From: an uncultured Balneolaceae bacterium
GTDB lineage: Bacteria > Bacteroidota > Rhodothermia > Balneolales > Balneolaceae
Direction of reading: 5' to 3'
DNA: 64,000 nt
Assembly (NCBI GenBank): GCA_913057825.1
Contig: CAJXOW010000008.1
Location: forward strand, 1 to 64,000
In this document: piece after piece, positions 43,237 through 52,552 of the stretch
How the letters are laid out: each line of letters opens with the position of its first letter
Position numbering within the stretch: position 1 is the stretch's first letter
Notes under the pieces: model-generated
The model's input: the letters and a program-made list of their open reading frames with translations, nothing else
Told to the model about the DNA's origin: nothing
The model's database searches: none
Made by a program: the position numbers and the translations under genes

Positions 43237-45777
43237 ATGACTTCCTCCTTCAATAGTGCCTGCATTATCAAAACGGCCTGCTTGCTTTTCGGCATAATCC
43301 TGCCTCATGCTCTCCTTGGCCAGACGAACACATCCTCAACGGTTCCGATTGAGTTCAATGTCAACATGAGCTACATGATTGAGCAGGATATGTTCGATCC
43401 GGAAACCGAATTCGTGGATGTGGCAGGGACCTTTAATGGCTGGGGAGAAGATTTGACCAAACTGAGCGATCCGGACCAGGACTCCATTTATACAGTTACC
43501 GTGGAGGGGTTTTCGCCGGGCACGACGATCGAATATAAATTTGGGCTAAATGGACAGTGGGGTGGAAGAGAAGAATTTCCCGGCGAAGGCAACAACCGGG
43601 TATATACCGTGCAGGAAGATTCCAACGTGATTGAAGTGTGGTATAACGATCAACTCCCCGAAACGGGTCCGCCGCAAGCCCATTTCGAAATACGAAATCC
43701 CGACATTCCGGAAGGAGATCTCGTGCAGTTTCAGAATTTTTCGCAGGGAGCAATCACCACTTGGGAATGGAAGTTTGAGGGGGGATCCCCGGCGACGTCG
43801 GATCAAAAGAATCCCTCGGTACAATATTTTGCAGCCGGCAGTTACGATGTGACGCTCGTTGCCCGTGATACGGTCGACAATGAAGCCGATACGTTGCTGA
43901 AGCCTGATGCCATTACAGTTCGAGAAAAAACGGACGACGGACAACAAACCTACTGGTGGAACAAACGGGTCTTTTACGAGATATTTGTCCGCAGTTTCTA
44001 TGACAGCGACGGCGACGGGATCGGGGACTTCGACGGACTTCGACAGAAACTCGACTACCTGAACGACGGGGATCCGTCGACCGACCACGACCTGGGCATT
44101 ACCGGTATCTGGCTGATGCCGATCCACCCTTCCCCCACCTATCACGGCTATGATGCCACCGATTACCGGGCGATCAACCCGGACTACGGTACGAAGCAGG
44201 ATTTCAAAGAGTTCCTGGATGCGGCCCATAAACGAGGTATCAAGGTGATCATCGATTTTGTTATGAATCACACTTCGAGTCAACATCCCTGGTTTGAAAA
44301 ATCGGCCGCCGGCGACAGCACCTACCGAAACTTTTACCGCTGGAAAGCCCGTCATCCCGGCTACCAGGGGCCCTGGGGACAAAACGTGTGGCACGAACGC
44401 AACGGGTCCTATTATTACGGGGTGTTTTGGGGAGGCATGCCGGACTTGAACTACAAGAACCCGGCCGTCAAAGACAGCATGTTCGCCCGGGCCAGCTACT
44501 GGCTGGAAGAAGTGGGCGTGGACGGGTTCCGACTGGATGCCGTTTTATATATGATAGAAGACGGGGAAAACCAGGAGAATACGGACGAAACTTACCAGTT
44601 CTGGGGCGAATTCAATACCCACATGGAACAGGTGGCTCCTGATGCCTTCAGTGTTGCGGAGGCGTGGCAGCCGACCGATATCGCCCAAAATTATGTGACG
44701 GCCGACCGGCTCGATTACGGATTCGAATTTGATCTCTCCTCGGCCATCCGAACGGTCGTTCAGGAAGGGGATGCCGCCCCGCTGAGGGCCCAGATGCAGG
44801 AAGTGACTTCCACTTACCGATACCAGCAGTACGGCACGTTTCTGACCAACCACGATCAGACCCGCATCTTCAATGAACTGAATGGAAATATCGACCGGTA
44901 CAAGGCGGCGGCCTCCCTGTACCTGACACTGCCCGGGGTCCCGTACATCTATTATGGAGAAGAGATCGGCATGAAAGGAGCCAAACCCGACCCCGACATA
45001 CGTCGCCCGATGCAGTGGTCGGCCGAGAACTACGCCGGCTTTTCCACAACGACCCCTTGGGATTCACTAAACACCAACTACCAGTCGTATAATGTAGCTG
45101 TGGAACGAGCCGACACCAGTTCGCTCTGGCACCATTACGACCGGCTGATAGAACTCCGAAATAGATATCCGGCGCTCAGAACCGGTCACTATCTCGGGGT
45201 GCCGGTCAACTCCGATTCCGTCTTTGCTTTTGTCCGTGAAGGTGCCGACTCCACGATGCTGGTGATCAGTCACCTGGGAACTACGACGCAATCCGACATT
45301 CAGCTACACATCGCCAGCAAGTATTTATCCTCCGAAGGCGGGGTGAAGTTCAACAATTTACTAAATTCGGGGGATACGGTACGAGCCGCCATTGAATCGG
45401 GATCTCCCTCGGATCAGGTAAGGCGGATCACAATGGCTCCCTATCAGACAATGATTCTAAATCTGTCCGACCCGATCTATACGGCTATTAAATCAACTCC
45501 CGGAGATCATCCCCAGAGAATTAAACTGTATGAGAATTATCCTAATCCCTTTAATCCCACGACCACTATTCGATACCAGCTTCCCCGCCCGACACACGTA
45601 CGATTGTTTGTTACGGATATCCTCGGACGCAAAGTGGCCACCCTGGTGGATGAGCGACGACAAAACGGGACTCATACCGTCCATTTTGACGGAAGCGGGC
45701 TGGCCAGCGGCGTTTACCTGTACCGGCTGGAAACTCAACATTACAGTCGAACCCGCAAGATGATGTTAGTGAAGTAA
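43237..45777 (+). CDS. Secreted alpha-amylase (GH13) with T9SS C-terminal domain
   Basis: An 846-residue secreted enzyme hydrolysing alpha-1,4-glucan. Order: signal peptide; a starch-binding/AMPK-like Ig domain (FVDVAGTFNGWGEDL, about 65-135); a PKD domain (AHFEIRNPDIPEGD, about 147-225); and the GH13 barrel (about 240-640). GH13 motifs are IDFVMNHTS, GFRLDAV with nucleophile Asp434, VAEAW with acid/base Glu475, and FLTNHDQ with Asp540. A short domain follows, and a C-terminal secretion/sorting domain (LYENYPNPFNPTTTIRY, ending KMMLVK) typical of type IX secretion. It stands alone; no other starch genes are next to it. Confidence 0.92.
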   Translation: MTSSFNSACIIKTACLLFGIILPHALLGQTNTSSTVPIEFNVNMSYMIEQDMFDPETEFVDVAGTFNGWGEDLTKLSDPDQDSIYTVTVEGFSPGTTIEYKFGLNGQWGGREEFPGEGNNRVYTVQEDSNVIEVWYNDQLPETGPPQAHFEIRNPDIPEGDLVQFQNFSQGAITTWEWKFEGGSPATSDQKNPSVQYFAAGSYDVTLVARDTVDNEADTLLKPDAITVREKTDDGQQTYWWNKRVFYEIFVRSFYDSDGDGIGDFDGLRQKLDYLNDGDPSTDHDLGITGIWLMPIHPSPTYHGYDATDYRAINPDYGTKQDFKEFLDAAHKRGIKVIIDFVMNHTSSQHPWFEKSAAGDSTYRNFYRWKARHPGYQGPWGQNVWHERNGSYYYGVFWGGMPDLNYKNPAVKDSMFARASYWLEEVGVDGFRLDAVLYMIEDGENQENTDETYQFWGEFNTHMEQVAPDAFSVAEAWQPTDIAQNYVTADRLDYGFEFDLSSAIRTVVQEGDAAPLRAQMQEVTSTYRYQQYGTFLTNHDQTRIFNELNGNIDRYKAAASLYLTLPGVPYIYYGEEIGMKGAKPDPDIRRPMQWSAENYAGFSTTTPWDSLNTNYQSYNVAVERADTSSLWHHYDRLIELRNRYPALRTGHYLGVPVNSDSVFAFVREGADSTMLVISHLGTTTQSDIQLHIASKYLSSEGGVKFNNLLNSGDTVRAAIESGSPSDQVRRITMAPYQTMILNLSDPIYTAIKSTPGDHPQRIKLYENYPNPFNPTTTIRYQLPRPTHVRLFVTDILGRKVATLVDERRQNGTHTVHFDGSGLASGVYLYRLETQHYSRTRKMMLVK

Positions 45778-45815
45778 GAAATACGTCTTGGCCGGATAGA
45801 AGATACAGGAGGTTG

Positions 45816-45961
45816 AAACCCGGGCAGGTCTCTTCAGCCAGGGAAATTCAGCTGGGATCTGCCCATGTCAGACATAATGCCAACAAACAAGTATGAAAAT
45901 TTGATACTTCATTAGACCTCAAGCTGAACAACCCAAGTGCTTCAGAGACCTGCCCGGGTTT
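45816..45961. repeat. 146-bp inverted-repeat element, copy 1
   Basis: Perfect 18-bp terminal inverted repeats, AAACCCGGGCAGGTCTCT and its complement at 45944-45961, enclose ~110 bp with an inner AAGTAT...ATACTT hairpin. A second copy with the same internal sequence lies at 49511-49660. It follows the amylase stop by 38 bp, so it could end that transcript. No target-site duplication is obvious. Confidence 0.8.
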
Positions 45962-45997
45962 TTCAAAGAGTATTGATATATACGTCCAAATTTTTTC

Positions 45998-46029
45998 TTG
46001 ACTCTGGAGTATAGTCCAACCCTTATATT
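45998..46029 (+). promoter_or_regulatory. MerR-type promoter/operator
   Basis: TTGACT (-35, 45998-46003) and TATATT (-10, 46024-46029) are separated by 20 bp, the over-long spacing characteristic of MerR-family-activated promoters. The spacer holds a GACT...AGTC dyad (GACTCTGGAGTATAGTC). It lies 49 bp upstream of the Cys-rich peptide gene. The regulator is presumably the MerR protein at 46425-46874. Confidence 0.7.
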
Positions 46030-46078
46030 GATCATGAATCGGACTCATAAACTGTTTTAACCAAAAAATATCCCCATT

Positions 46079-46228
46079 ATGCCCCTGCGAAAAGGAGAAG
46101 TTTACCAATGTCCGGACAAGAACTGTGGATGCGAAGTTACCGTCACCAAAGGAGCCCCGAGTGATTGTTCGGGCACGCAAAATCCGACCTGTTGCTGCGG
46201 CAAAACCATGGTGAAGAAAAGTGAGTAG
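46079..46228 (+). CDS. Small Cys-rich, metallothionein-like peptide
   Basis: A 49-residue peptide with ten cysteines arranged as CPDKNCGCEV near the N-terminus, a single Cys near residue 30 and PTCCCGKTM near the C-terminus. Such short peptides are found beside metal-resistance genes and probably bind soft metal ions in the cytoplasm; there is no signal peptide. It is directly behind a MerR-type promoter and upstream of the MerR regulator in the same direction, which fits metal induction. The family name is not certain. Confidence 0.65.
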   Translation: MPLRKGEVYQCPDKNCGCEVTVTKGAPSDCSGTQNPTCCCGKTMVKKSE

Positions 46229-46424
46229 TTGGTCTTAATAAGGATCTCCCTGCTATCTTGAATAGCGTCGGTCCGGCAATATTGATGAACCACGACTGGT
46301 TATAAGCATACCTGGCGCATCCACCTATTCCTTGCTTGATTTCTTTACGAGTGGAATCAGAAGCATTGCTTCAGGCTTTTCTATAATTTCGCAAACAAAT
46401 AAGTAATCCATAAATAGCCTTTAC

Positions 46425-46874
46425 ATGGAAAATGAACCGAGCGAGCATTCCAGCTATAAAATTGGAGAAGCCGCCCGACGTTCCGGGGTAAGCAAAGATA
46501 CGATCCGATATTATGAGAAACGCGGCATCATATCAAAACCTCAAAGGCGGCGATCGGGGTATCGTATCTTTACCAAACATCATATCAAACAACTGCAATT
46601 CGTAAAACGGTCCCAGGAGCTGGGCTTTACATTACGCGAAATCAAGGAGTTGCTGGAGCTGCGTAGAGATGGTAATACAGACTGCTCCACCTTTAAGGAA
46701 GAAGCCGAGGAAAAGCACGCCCTGGTTGCTCAAAAAATCAAGCATCTTAACCAGATTAAACAGACGCTTGCCGAGTTGATAGACTCCTGCAGCGGAGAAG
46801 GCGCAAAAGAGGATTGCCCCATCTTAAGAGCATTAGAGGGTAAAAATAACGTATTGGAGGAATTGGATTCATGA
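46425..46874 (+). CDS. MerR-family metal-responsive regulator
   Basis: A 149-residue regulator with an N-terminal winged HTH (YKIGEAARRSGVSKDTIRYY), a long dimerisation helix and three cysteines, Cys87, Cys122 and Cys131. The spacings of 35 and 9 residues equal those of the Hg(II)-binding cysteines of MerR (82, 117, 126) and of Pb-sensing PbrR, not the shorter Cys-x7-Cys loop of copper sensor CueR. It likely senses Hg or Pb or another thiophilic ion although it lies in a copper cluster. It overlaps the next gene by 4 bp. Confidence 0.85.
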   Translation: MENEPSEHSSYKIGEAARRSGVSKDTIRYYEKRGIISKPQRRRSGYRIFTKHHIKQLQFVKRSQELGFTLREIKELLELRRDGNTDCSTFKEEAEEKHALVAQKIKHLNQIKQTLAELIDSCSGEGAKEDCPILRALEGKNNVLEELDS

Positions 46875-47098
46875 GCAGCGAAAGCACCAACATTCAGCTG
46901 ACATCAACGGTTACATGTCCATCGTGCCACCAGTCCACAACCGAAACAATGCCCGAAAATGCCTGCCAATACTTTTGGAAATGTCCCCAGTGTGAAGAGA
47001 TAATCACTCCCCAAAAAGGTGACTGCTGTATATTTTGCTCCTACGGTTCCGTTGCCTGTCCACCCGTACAAGCGAATGAAAACTGCTGCGGTTCTTAA
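46871..47098 (+). CDS. GDCCxxC-domain protein
   Basis: A 75-residue protein with two Cys pairs (TCPSCHQS, CPQCEEI) and the signature KGDCCIFCSYGSVACPP, then a terminal NCCGS. This is the GDCCVxC family, some of whose members carry selenocysteine and which commonly accompany mercury-resistance genes. Here all positions are cysteine. It starts within the stop of merR (ATGA overlap), so the two are translationally coupled. The likely role is thiol-metal binding or transfer. Confidence 0.8.
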   Translation: MSSESTNIQLTSTVTCPSCHQSTTETMPENACQYFWKCPQCEEIITPQKGDCCIFCSYGSVACPPVQANENCCGS

Positions 47099-47308
47099 TT
47101 GAATTACAAAAGCTGTCGGGATTAGATTTTATGATCGGATTTTTCGTAAAACGGAGGAACTATATGAGAAAAATCGATCAAAAAATACCCAAAATCGGCT
47201 CTTTCACTTTGTGGAAATCGCTTCAATCGTTACACAGAGTATAGACATGAAAGTTCGATAATTCTTCGAATTTAATTAAATAGGTGACAACTTGTCCCTG
47301 GCCGGACA

Positions 47309-47325
47309 TTTAAGCTAATTTTAAG
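47309..47325 (-). promoter_or_regulatory. Tandem CTTAAA box, site 1 (copB-type ATPase promoter)
   Basis: On the minus strand CTTAAA-ATTAG-CTTAAA: two half-sites 11 bp apart, 65 bp upstream of the P1B-ATPase ATG. The same arrangement recurs at four other places in the cluster. Probable binding site of the CusR-like regulator. Confidence 0.65.
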
Positions 47326-47389
47326 TCTATCTTTTTTATGTTGTAGTTTAGTATTGATTGTATCATCAAAAGATATAGCCTTCTAACTT

Positions 47390-49468
47390 ATGGCAAACGC
47401 ATCTGAACCATCCCACAGCGGCTCCTCCCATTCGAGTCATAGCCATCATTCCGAACATAAGTCCACATCCGATACACACCATAACCACCATAACGAAAAT
47501 GGTCATGAAGGCCACTCCGGTCACCATGCCGCGATGGCCCGTGACTTCTTCCGTCGATTCTGGATCTCGCTGGCCCTGACGGTCCCCATCCTGGCCCTTT
47601 CCCATATGATCCAGGGATTCCTGGGGTTCGGTGATACCCTGCATTTCTACGGTGATCTGTATCTCTCCTTTGCCTTCTCGACGATTGTCTTCTTCTACGG
47701 AGGATGGCCATTTTTAAGCGGGTTGGTCGACGAACTGAAAAAGAAACAACCCGGCATGATGACGTTGATCGGGGTTGCGATCGGGGTTGCTTATCTTTAC
47801 AGTACGTTGGTCGTTTTTGCCGTGGAAGGAAAGGTTTTCTTCTGGGAGCTGGCGACCTTGGTCGACATCATGCTGATCGGGCACTATATCGAGATGAAAT
47901 CGGTAATGAGTGCTTCAAAAGCGCTGGAAGAACTTGCCAAATTGATGCCGACCGAGGCCCATGTATTGCAAGAGGATGGTTCCACCGAAGATATTCCGCT
48001 GGACCAACTGCAAAAAGGAGACCGGGTACGCGTCAAGCCCGGCGAGAAAATTCCGGCCGACGGTGAAGTCGTGGAGGGGGGAAGTTCGGTTAACGAATCA
48101 TTGATGACGGGCGAATCCACCCCGGTTTCCAAGGAATCGGGGGATGAAGTGATCGGCGGTTCTATCAACGGACAGGGATCGCTGACGGTGGAAGTTACCC
48201 GAACCGGTGAAGATTCGTTTCTCTCGCAGGTCATCAACCTGGTTCGTGAGGCCCAGGAGAGCAAGTCCCGCACACAGGACCTGGCCAACCGGGCTGCTTT
48301 CTGGCTGACCCTCATTGCTCTTGGGGCTGGTGCGCTCACTTTTTTCGCGTGGACCGTCTATTCCACGCAGGACTTTGTTTTTGCCCTGGAACGGACCGTA
48401 ACGGTCATGGTGATCACCTGTCCGCACGCCTTGGGACTGGCCGTACCGCTGGTGGTGGCCTATTCCACCAATCTGGCCGCCCAGAACGGGTTTCTGATAC
48501 GCAATCGGCCTGCTTTCGAAGAGGCCCGCAAGCTGGAAGCGATCATTTTTGATAAAACCGGTACGCTGACCTATGGTGAATTCGGGGTGACTGACGTGCT
48601 GGCATTTAACGATACTTACGACAAAGATTCAATCCTGAAACTCACCGCTTCACTGGAACAACACTCCGAGCATCCTATTGCACAAGGAATCGTTAATGCG
48701 GTTGACGACTATTCAAAAGCAGAGGAGTTTAACTCCATTACCGGAAAAGGAATTGAAGGACGGGTGGACGGGAAGCAAATCAAGGTGGTAAGTCCCGGCT
48801 ACCTGCGTGAACAGCAGATTGAATTGCCGAAGCAGCAATACGAAGAACTCTCGGAGCAAGGAAAAACGGTCGTGTTTGTCCTGATAGACGATAAACTCGA
48901 AGGAGCGATCGCCCTGGGTGATAAAATCCGGGAGGATTCCAAACAAGCTATTAACGCCCTGCAGTCCATGGGAATACAGTGCATCATGCTCACCGGCGAC
49001 AACCAGAAGACGGCGGCTTATGTGGCAGAGCAACTGGGGTTGGACGATTTCTTCGCGGAAGTACTGCCCGACGAAAAAGCATCCAAAGTCAAAGAAGTAC
49101 AACAACGCGGGTTGAAAGTCGCGATGACCGGCGACGGAGTAAACGATGCGCCGGCGCTGGCACAGGCGGATGTAGGCATAGCGATCGGCGCCGGATCGGA
49201 CGTAGCGGTCGAGACCGGTGATATTATTCTCACCCGCAGCAACCCGAAAGACGTGGCTTCTCTTATCGGACTGGCCCGATCCACCTATAGGAAAATGGTT
49301 CAAAATCTGGTATGGGCAACCGGGTACAATGCCTTCGCCATACCGCTTGCCGCAGGGGTCCTGTATGCATACAATATCATTTTGAGTCCGGCTGTAGGCG
49401 CTATTCTGATGTCACTCAGCACGGTGATCGTCGCCATTAATGCACGCTTTTTGAAGGTGGAACGGTGA
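47390..49468 (+). CDS. copB: CopB-type copper P1B-ATPase
   Basis: A 692-residue membrane pump exporting copper ions. The N-terminus is His-rich (HSSHSHHSEHK, HHNHHNEN) in place of CxxC metal domains. The membrane site is Cys344-Pro-His (CPHALGLAVP), the CPH hallmark of P1B-3 CopB pumps rather than CPC of CopA. Also present are LMTGES (actuator), DKTGT (Asp388 phosphorylated), SEHPIAQ and GDGVNDAP. About eight membrane helices. A tandem CTTAAA box lies upstream, suggesting control by the two-component system. A ~150-bp inverted-repeat element follows the stop. Confidence 0.93.
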   Translation: MANASEPSHSGSSHSSHSHHSEHKSTSDTHHNHHNENGHEGHSGHHAAMARDFFRRFWISLALTVPILALSHMIQGFLGFGDTLHFYGDLYLSFAFSTIVFFYGGWPFLSGLVDELKKKQPGMMTLIGVAIGVAYLYSTLVVFAVEGKVFFWELATLVDIMLIGHYIEMKSVMSASKALEELAKLMPTEAHVLQEDGSTEDIPLDQLQKGDRVRVKPGEKIPADGEVVEGGSSVNESLMTGESTPVSKESGDEVIGGSINGQGSLTVEVTRTGEDSFLSQVINLVREAQESKSRTQDLANRAAFWLTLIALGAGALTFFAWTVYSTQDFVFALERTVTVMVITCPHALGLAVPLVVAYSTNLAAQNGFLIRNRPAFEEARKLEAIIFDKTGTLTYGEFGVTDVLAFNDTYDKDSILKLTASLEQHSEHPIAQGIVNAVDDYSKAEEFNSITGKGIEGRVDGKQIKVVSPGYLREQQIELPKQQYEELSEQGKTVVFVLIDDKLEGAIALGDKIREDSKQAINALQSMGIQCIMLTGDNQKTAAYVAEQLGLDDFFAEVLPDEKASKVKEVQQRGLKVAMTGDGVNDAPALAQADVGIAIGAGSDVAVETGDIILTRSNPKDVASLIGLARSTYRKMVQNLVWATGYNAFAIPLAAGVLYAYNIILSPAVGAILMSLSTVIVAINARFLKVER

Positions 49469-49510
49469 CCGTTCTTAATAAAATGGCAAGAAAATAATTT
49501 AAAGAGATCT

Positions 49511-49660
49511 AAAAACCGGGAAGGTCTCTTCAGCCAGGGAAAGTCAGCCGGAATCCGCCAATATTAGGAATAATGCCAACAAACAAGTATAAAGATTTGA
49601 TACTTCATCAGACCTCAGGCTGCACAACCTCAAGTGCTTTAGAGACCTCCCCGGTTTTTT
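49511..49660. repeat. ~150-bp inverted-repeat element, copy 2
   Basis: Terminal repeats AAAAACCGGGAAGGTCTCT and, at 49641-49659, its near-complement enclose the same interior as copy 1 (TAATGCCAACAAACAAGTAT is identical). One stem position changes from C-G in copy 1 to A-T here, a compensatory change; another is mismatched. It sits between convergent genes. Confidence 0.8.
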
Positions 49661-49669
49661 AGTGTCCAT

Positions 49670-50431
49670 CTAGAACCACATCCGAACGCCGCCGAGCAGG
49701 CTCAGATTACTGACGTGGCCGCCACCATGCCGAGCCATGTCGGCGGTTTCGCCCAGTTTGCGCTCCCAGTTAATACCGATGTATGGGGCAAACTCCCGGG
49801 CAAACTCATACCGCAGTCGAAAACCGAGTCCGATATTATTCAGACCGGCTCCAATTTCCCATTCGGGTACATCCTGAGCGGCAACACTCGCTTCCACGAT
49901 CGGCTGACCGATGAGGCGCTGGGTAAGCAGTAGGTCGTATTCGGCTTCCAGGTCGGCAGAAAGATTGCCCGCCTCACTGACGTATATTCCACTTTCAAAG
50001 TGAATAAAATAGGGTGCTTTCCCCTGAAGTCCGACCGTGGCAAACCCGCGCGATTTATTGTGGTCTTCATAGGCCAGATCATATCGGATACCGCCTACGA
50101 GATCTAAATAGGGACTGATAGTACGTCCATACAATCCCTGGAATTCCATATGGGCTTCACTCTCAACGGGAACGGCTTCTCCGTGGGACTTGAACCAGAA
50201 CTTGCCCATATCATTGCCTATATACCCTTTTATATCCCACATAAGGGGATTGGTACCATCCATGCTGCGGTACTCCAGTTTATCGGTCATCAGGAAGGCA
50301 TAGGTTTTATCGTCCATCATCAGGTCATTGCTGAACTCGGGCGCCTTCTGGGCAAAAGCTGAACTGCCGGCGATTAAAGTGATAGCAAAAGCGGTGAAAA
50401 TGAAGGTTGATATTCGTTTAATCATGGTCAT
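49670..50431 (-). CDS. pcoB: Copper resistance protein B (PcoB/CopB outer-membrane)
   Basis: A 253-residue outer-membrane protein with signal peptide FIFTAFAITLIAGSSAFA and a beta-barrel ending in GVRMWF. Motifs such as EAEYDLLLTQRLIGQPIVE and LGFRLRYEFAREFAPYIGIN are those of PcoB/CopB. It lacks the Met-rich N-terminal extension of plasmid-borne members. It follows the multicopper oxidase gene by 57 bp, the usual pcoA-pcoB order. Named pcoB here to separate it from the ATPase CopB. Confidence 0.88.
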   Translation of the reverse strand: MTMIKRISTFIFTAFAITLIAGSSAFAQKAPEFSNDLMMDDKTYAFLMTDKLEYRSMDGTNPLMWDIKGYIGNDMGKFWFKSHGEAVPVESEAHMEFQGLYGRTISPYLDLVGGIRYDLAYEDHNKSRGFATVGLQGKAPYFIHFESGIYVSEAGNLSADLEAEYDLLLTQRLIGQPIVEASVAAQDVPEWEIGAGLNNIGLGFRLRYEFAREFAPYIGINWERKLGETADMARHGGGHVSNLSLLGGVRMWF

Positions 50432-50488
50432 TGATTTACCGTTTATAAGGTAAGATAGAATTCGTTCCTCAGATTTCGCTGGATTTGC

Positions 50489-52312
50489 TTACGAATATTC
50501 TTGTCCGTAAATACTGCCGTCTTCATCGGCTACCTGGACGACGCGGAACATGCCGCGTTCCATGTGATAGAGGATGTGACAGTGAAAAGCCCACCGCCCT
50601 TTGTCGCGGGGCGTTATGAGCGCCGATATCCGCTGGGCCGGTTGAACCAGCAAGGTGTGTTGACGTGGATTATACTGACCATTCCCGTTCTCCAGCTCCA
50701 TCCACATACCGTGCAGGTGAATAGGATGCTCCATCATCGTATCGTTGACCAGGATGAGCCGCAGCCGCTCGTTATGGGTGAACTCGATGGGTCCATCCAC
50801 TTCATGGAACTGCTCTCCGTCGAACGACCACATATAGCGCTCCATGTTACCGGTCAGATGCAGCTCCACCTCACGTTGGGCGTCGCGCTTGTCTTTGTTG
50901 GGACGCAGGCTTTTCATATCGTTATAGACCAGCACCTTGCGTCCATCGTTGCCCAGGCCGATCCCCGGCTCGTCAAGTCGATTAAACTGGTTTTTTGCAA
51001 TAGCCGCCGCTCCCGGTCCGTGCTTGTCGGGACCGTGTTTGACAGGCGTCTCTTTTCGGGCCGGCATCATTTCCTTTTTGCCCATAGCGTCGTGGCCCAT
51101 ATCTCCATGATCCATGTCGCCGTGATCCATGCCTTCCATGCTACCTTCTTTCATATCCATACCGTCCATATCCATCATCATCCCCATATCTCGCATATCC
51201 CGCACGGGACGTTCGCGCAGTTCGGGGACCGGGGCCGACATCCCTTCGCGAGGTGCCAGCGTACCCCGTGCATAGCCGCTTCGATCAAGGGATTCGGCAA
51301 AGATGGTGTAGGGCTTTTCATCCTCAGGCTCTACTACCACATCGTAGGTTTCGGCAATGCCGATGCGGAACTCATCCACCGGAACCGGTTCTATATTCTG
51401 TCCGTCCGCCTGGACCACCGTCATTTTGAGTCCGGGGATGCGGACGTCAAACGCCGTCGTCCCAGCCGAGGCATTGATGAAACGCAGCCGCACTTTTTCA
51501 CCCTTTTTGAAGAGGGCGTTCCAGTTTGAGTCGGGGCCTCGACCGTTCATCAGGTAGGTGTACGTTGCGCCGGTAACGTCCAGCAGATCGGTCGCCTTCA
51601 TACGCATCTTCCCGAAGGAGAGGTAGTTTTTAACCGCATCTCCAAATCCTTTCTCTTTAATGTCGTCAAAAAACTCTCCGACCGTACGCTGCTGGTAATT
51701 GTAGTAGGCATCCATTGATAGCACGTTGTCCAGCACGGCATGGGGATCCTCAAATGTCCAATCAGAGAGTACAATGGGATAATCGCGGTCATATTCCACC
51801 GGATCCTCGTCGGCCGGATCGATCACCAGCGGTCCGTAGTGACCGAGCTGTTCCTGCAGTCCGGAATGGCTATGATACCAGTACGTTCCGTTTTGCCGAA
51901 CCGGGTAACGGTACTCAAACGTTTCTCCGGGAGCGATTCCATCAAAACTGACGCCGGGCACTCCGTCCATCTGAAAAGGCAACAAGATGCCATGCCAGTG
52001 GATGGACGTGGTCTCATCCAACTCATTTTTCACCCGAAGGAGCACATCCTGCCCTTCTTTGAGGCGAATCAGCGGACCGGGGACGGTACCATTGATACCG
52101 ATGGCCTCCCCTTTTTTCCCGTCGACTTTGTGGGGCATTTTCCCGATGGTCAGATCGACCACATTATCCGGTCCTTTGGGAGTAAGCACTTCCCGATTGT
52201 TGAATCCGGCAAAAGCGTATGTCGGAAGCACCGAACCGATCCCCGCCATGGCAGCCATAGAGGCCGTATAACGGAGGAACTTTCGGCGAGTGATACTATT
52301 ATCTTTACTCAT
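50489..52312 (-). CDS. pcoA: Multicopper oxidase, PcoA/CopA type
   Basis: The start MSKDNSITRRKFLRY at 52312 gives a twin-arginine signal, so the enzyme is folded and then exported to the periplasm. It has all four copper-ligand boxes: SIHWHGILLP, YWYHSHSGLQ, EHPIHLHGMWM and FHCHILYHMERGMF. A Met/His/Asp-rich insert (about residues 370-420) should bind extra Cu(I). It oxidises Cu(I) to the less harmful Cu(II). Length (607 aa) is normal for the family. A tandem CTTAAA box lies 116 bp upstream. Confidence 0.93.
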   Translation of the reverse strand: MSKDNSITRRKFLRYTASMAAMAGIGSVLPTYAFAGFNNREVLTPKGPDNVVDLTIGKMPHKVDGKKGEAIGINGTVPGPLIRLKEGQDVLLRVKNELDETTSIHWHGILLPFQMDGVPGVSFDGIAPGETFEYRYPVRQNGTYWYHSHSGLQEQLGHYGPLVIDPADEDPVEYDRDYPIVLSDWTFEDPHAVLDNVLSMDAYYNYQQRTVGEFFDDIKEKGFGDAVKNYLSFGKMRMKATDLLDVTGATYTYLMNGRGPDSNWNALFKKGEKVRLRFINASAGTTAFDVRIPGLKMTVVQADGQNIEPVPVDEFRIGIAETYDVVVEPEDEKPYTIFAESLDRSGYARGTLAPREGMSAPVPELRERPVRDMRDMGMMMDMDGMDMKEGSMEGMDHGDMDHGDMGHDAMGKKEMMPARKETPVKHGPDKHGPGAAAIAKNQFNRLDEPGIGLGNDGRKVLVYNDMKSLRPNKDKRDAQREVELHLTGNMERYMWSFDGEQFHEVDGPIEFTHNERLRLILVNDTMMEHPIHLHGMWMELENGNGQYNPRQHTLLVQPAQRISALITPRDKGRWAFHCHILYHMERGMFRVVQVADEDGSIYGQEYS

Positions 52313-52427
52313 AAAGCGAAAATACATTCAAATGTTTACATTCCCATTTGTCAGGATGCTTCAAACTTCTAGTGGCTGCGATTATGCTCCTGAATCTGAA
52401 AAGTGGATCCCAACATAGGAAACCAAC

Positions 52428-52444
52428 CTTAAATCAAGCTTAAA
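52428..52444 (+). promoter_or_regulatory. Tandem CTTAAA box, site 2 (pcoA promoter)
   Basis: CTTAAATCAAGCTTAAA: half-sites at 52428-52433 and 52439-52444, 11 bp apart, upstream of the pcoA-pcoB operon and downstream of the Met-rich protein gene. Confidence 0.65.
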
Positions 52445-52552
52445 GAATTGACAAGCATATCAACTCCGCAGAGATTCAGCATCCACCAAAAATCACCACA
52501 CCCCCTCCAAAAAATTTAAATAGTGGATACTTAATCTCCCTCTTTGTTAACG

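Noticed and set aside
43546-44394. Long minus-strand frame opposite the amylase
   Set aside because: Shadow of the GH13 gene; the plus frame carries all catalytic motifs.
50501-51529. Long plus-strand frame opposite pcoA
   Set aside because: Antisense shadow of the multicopper oxidase gene, whose copper motifs and Tat signal are unmistakable.
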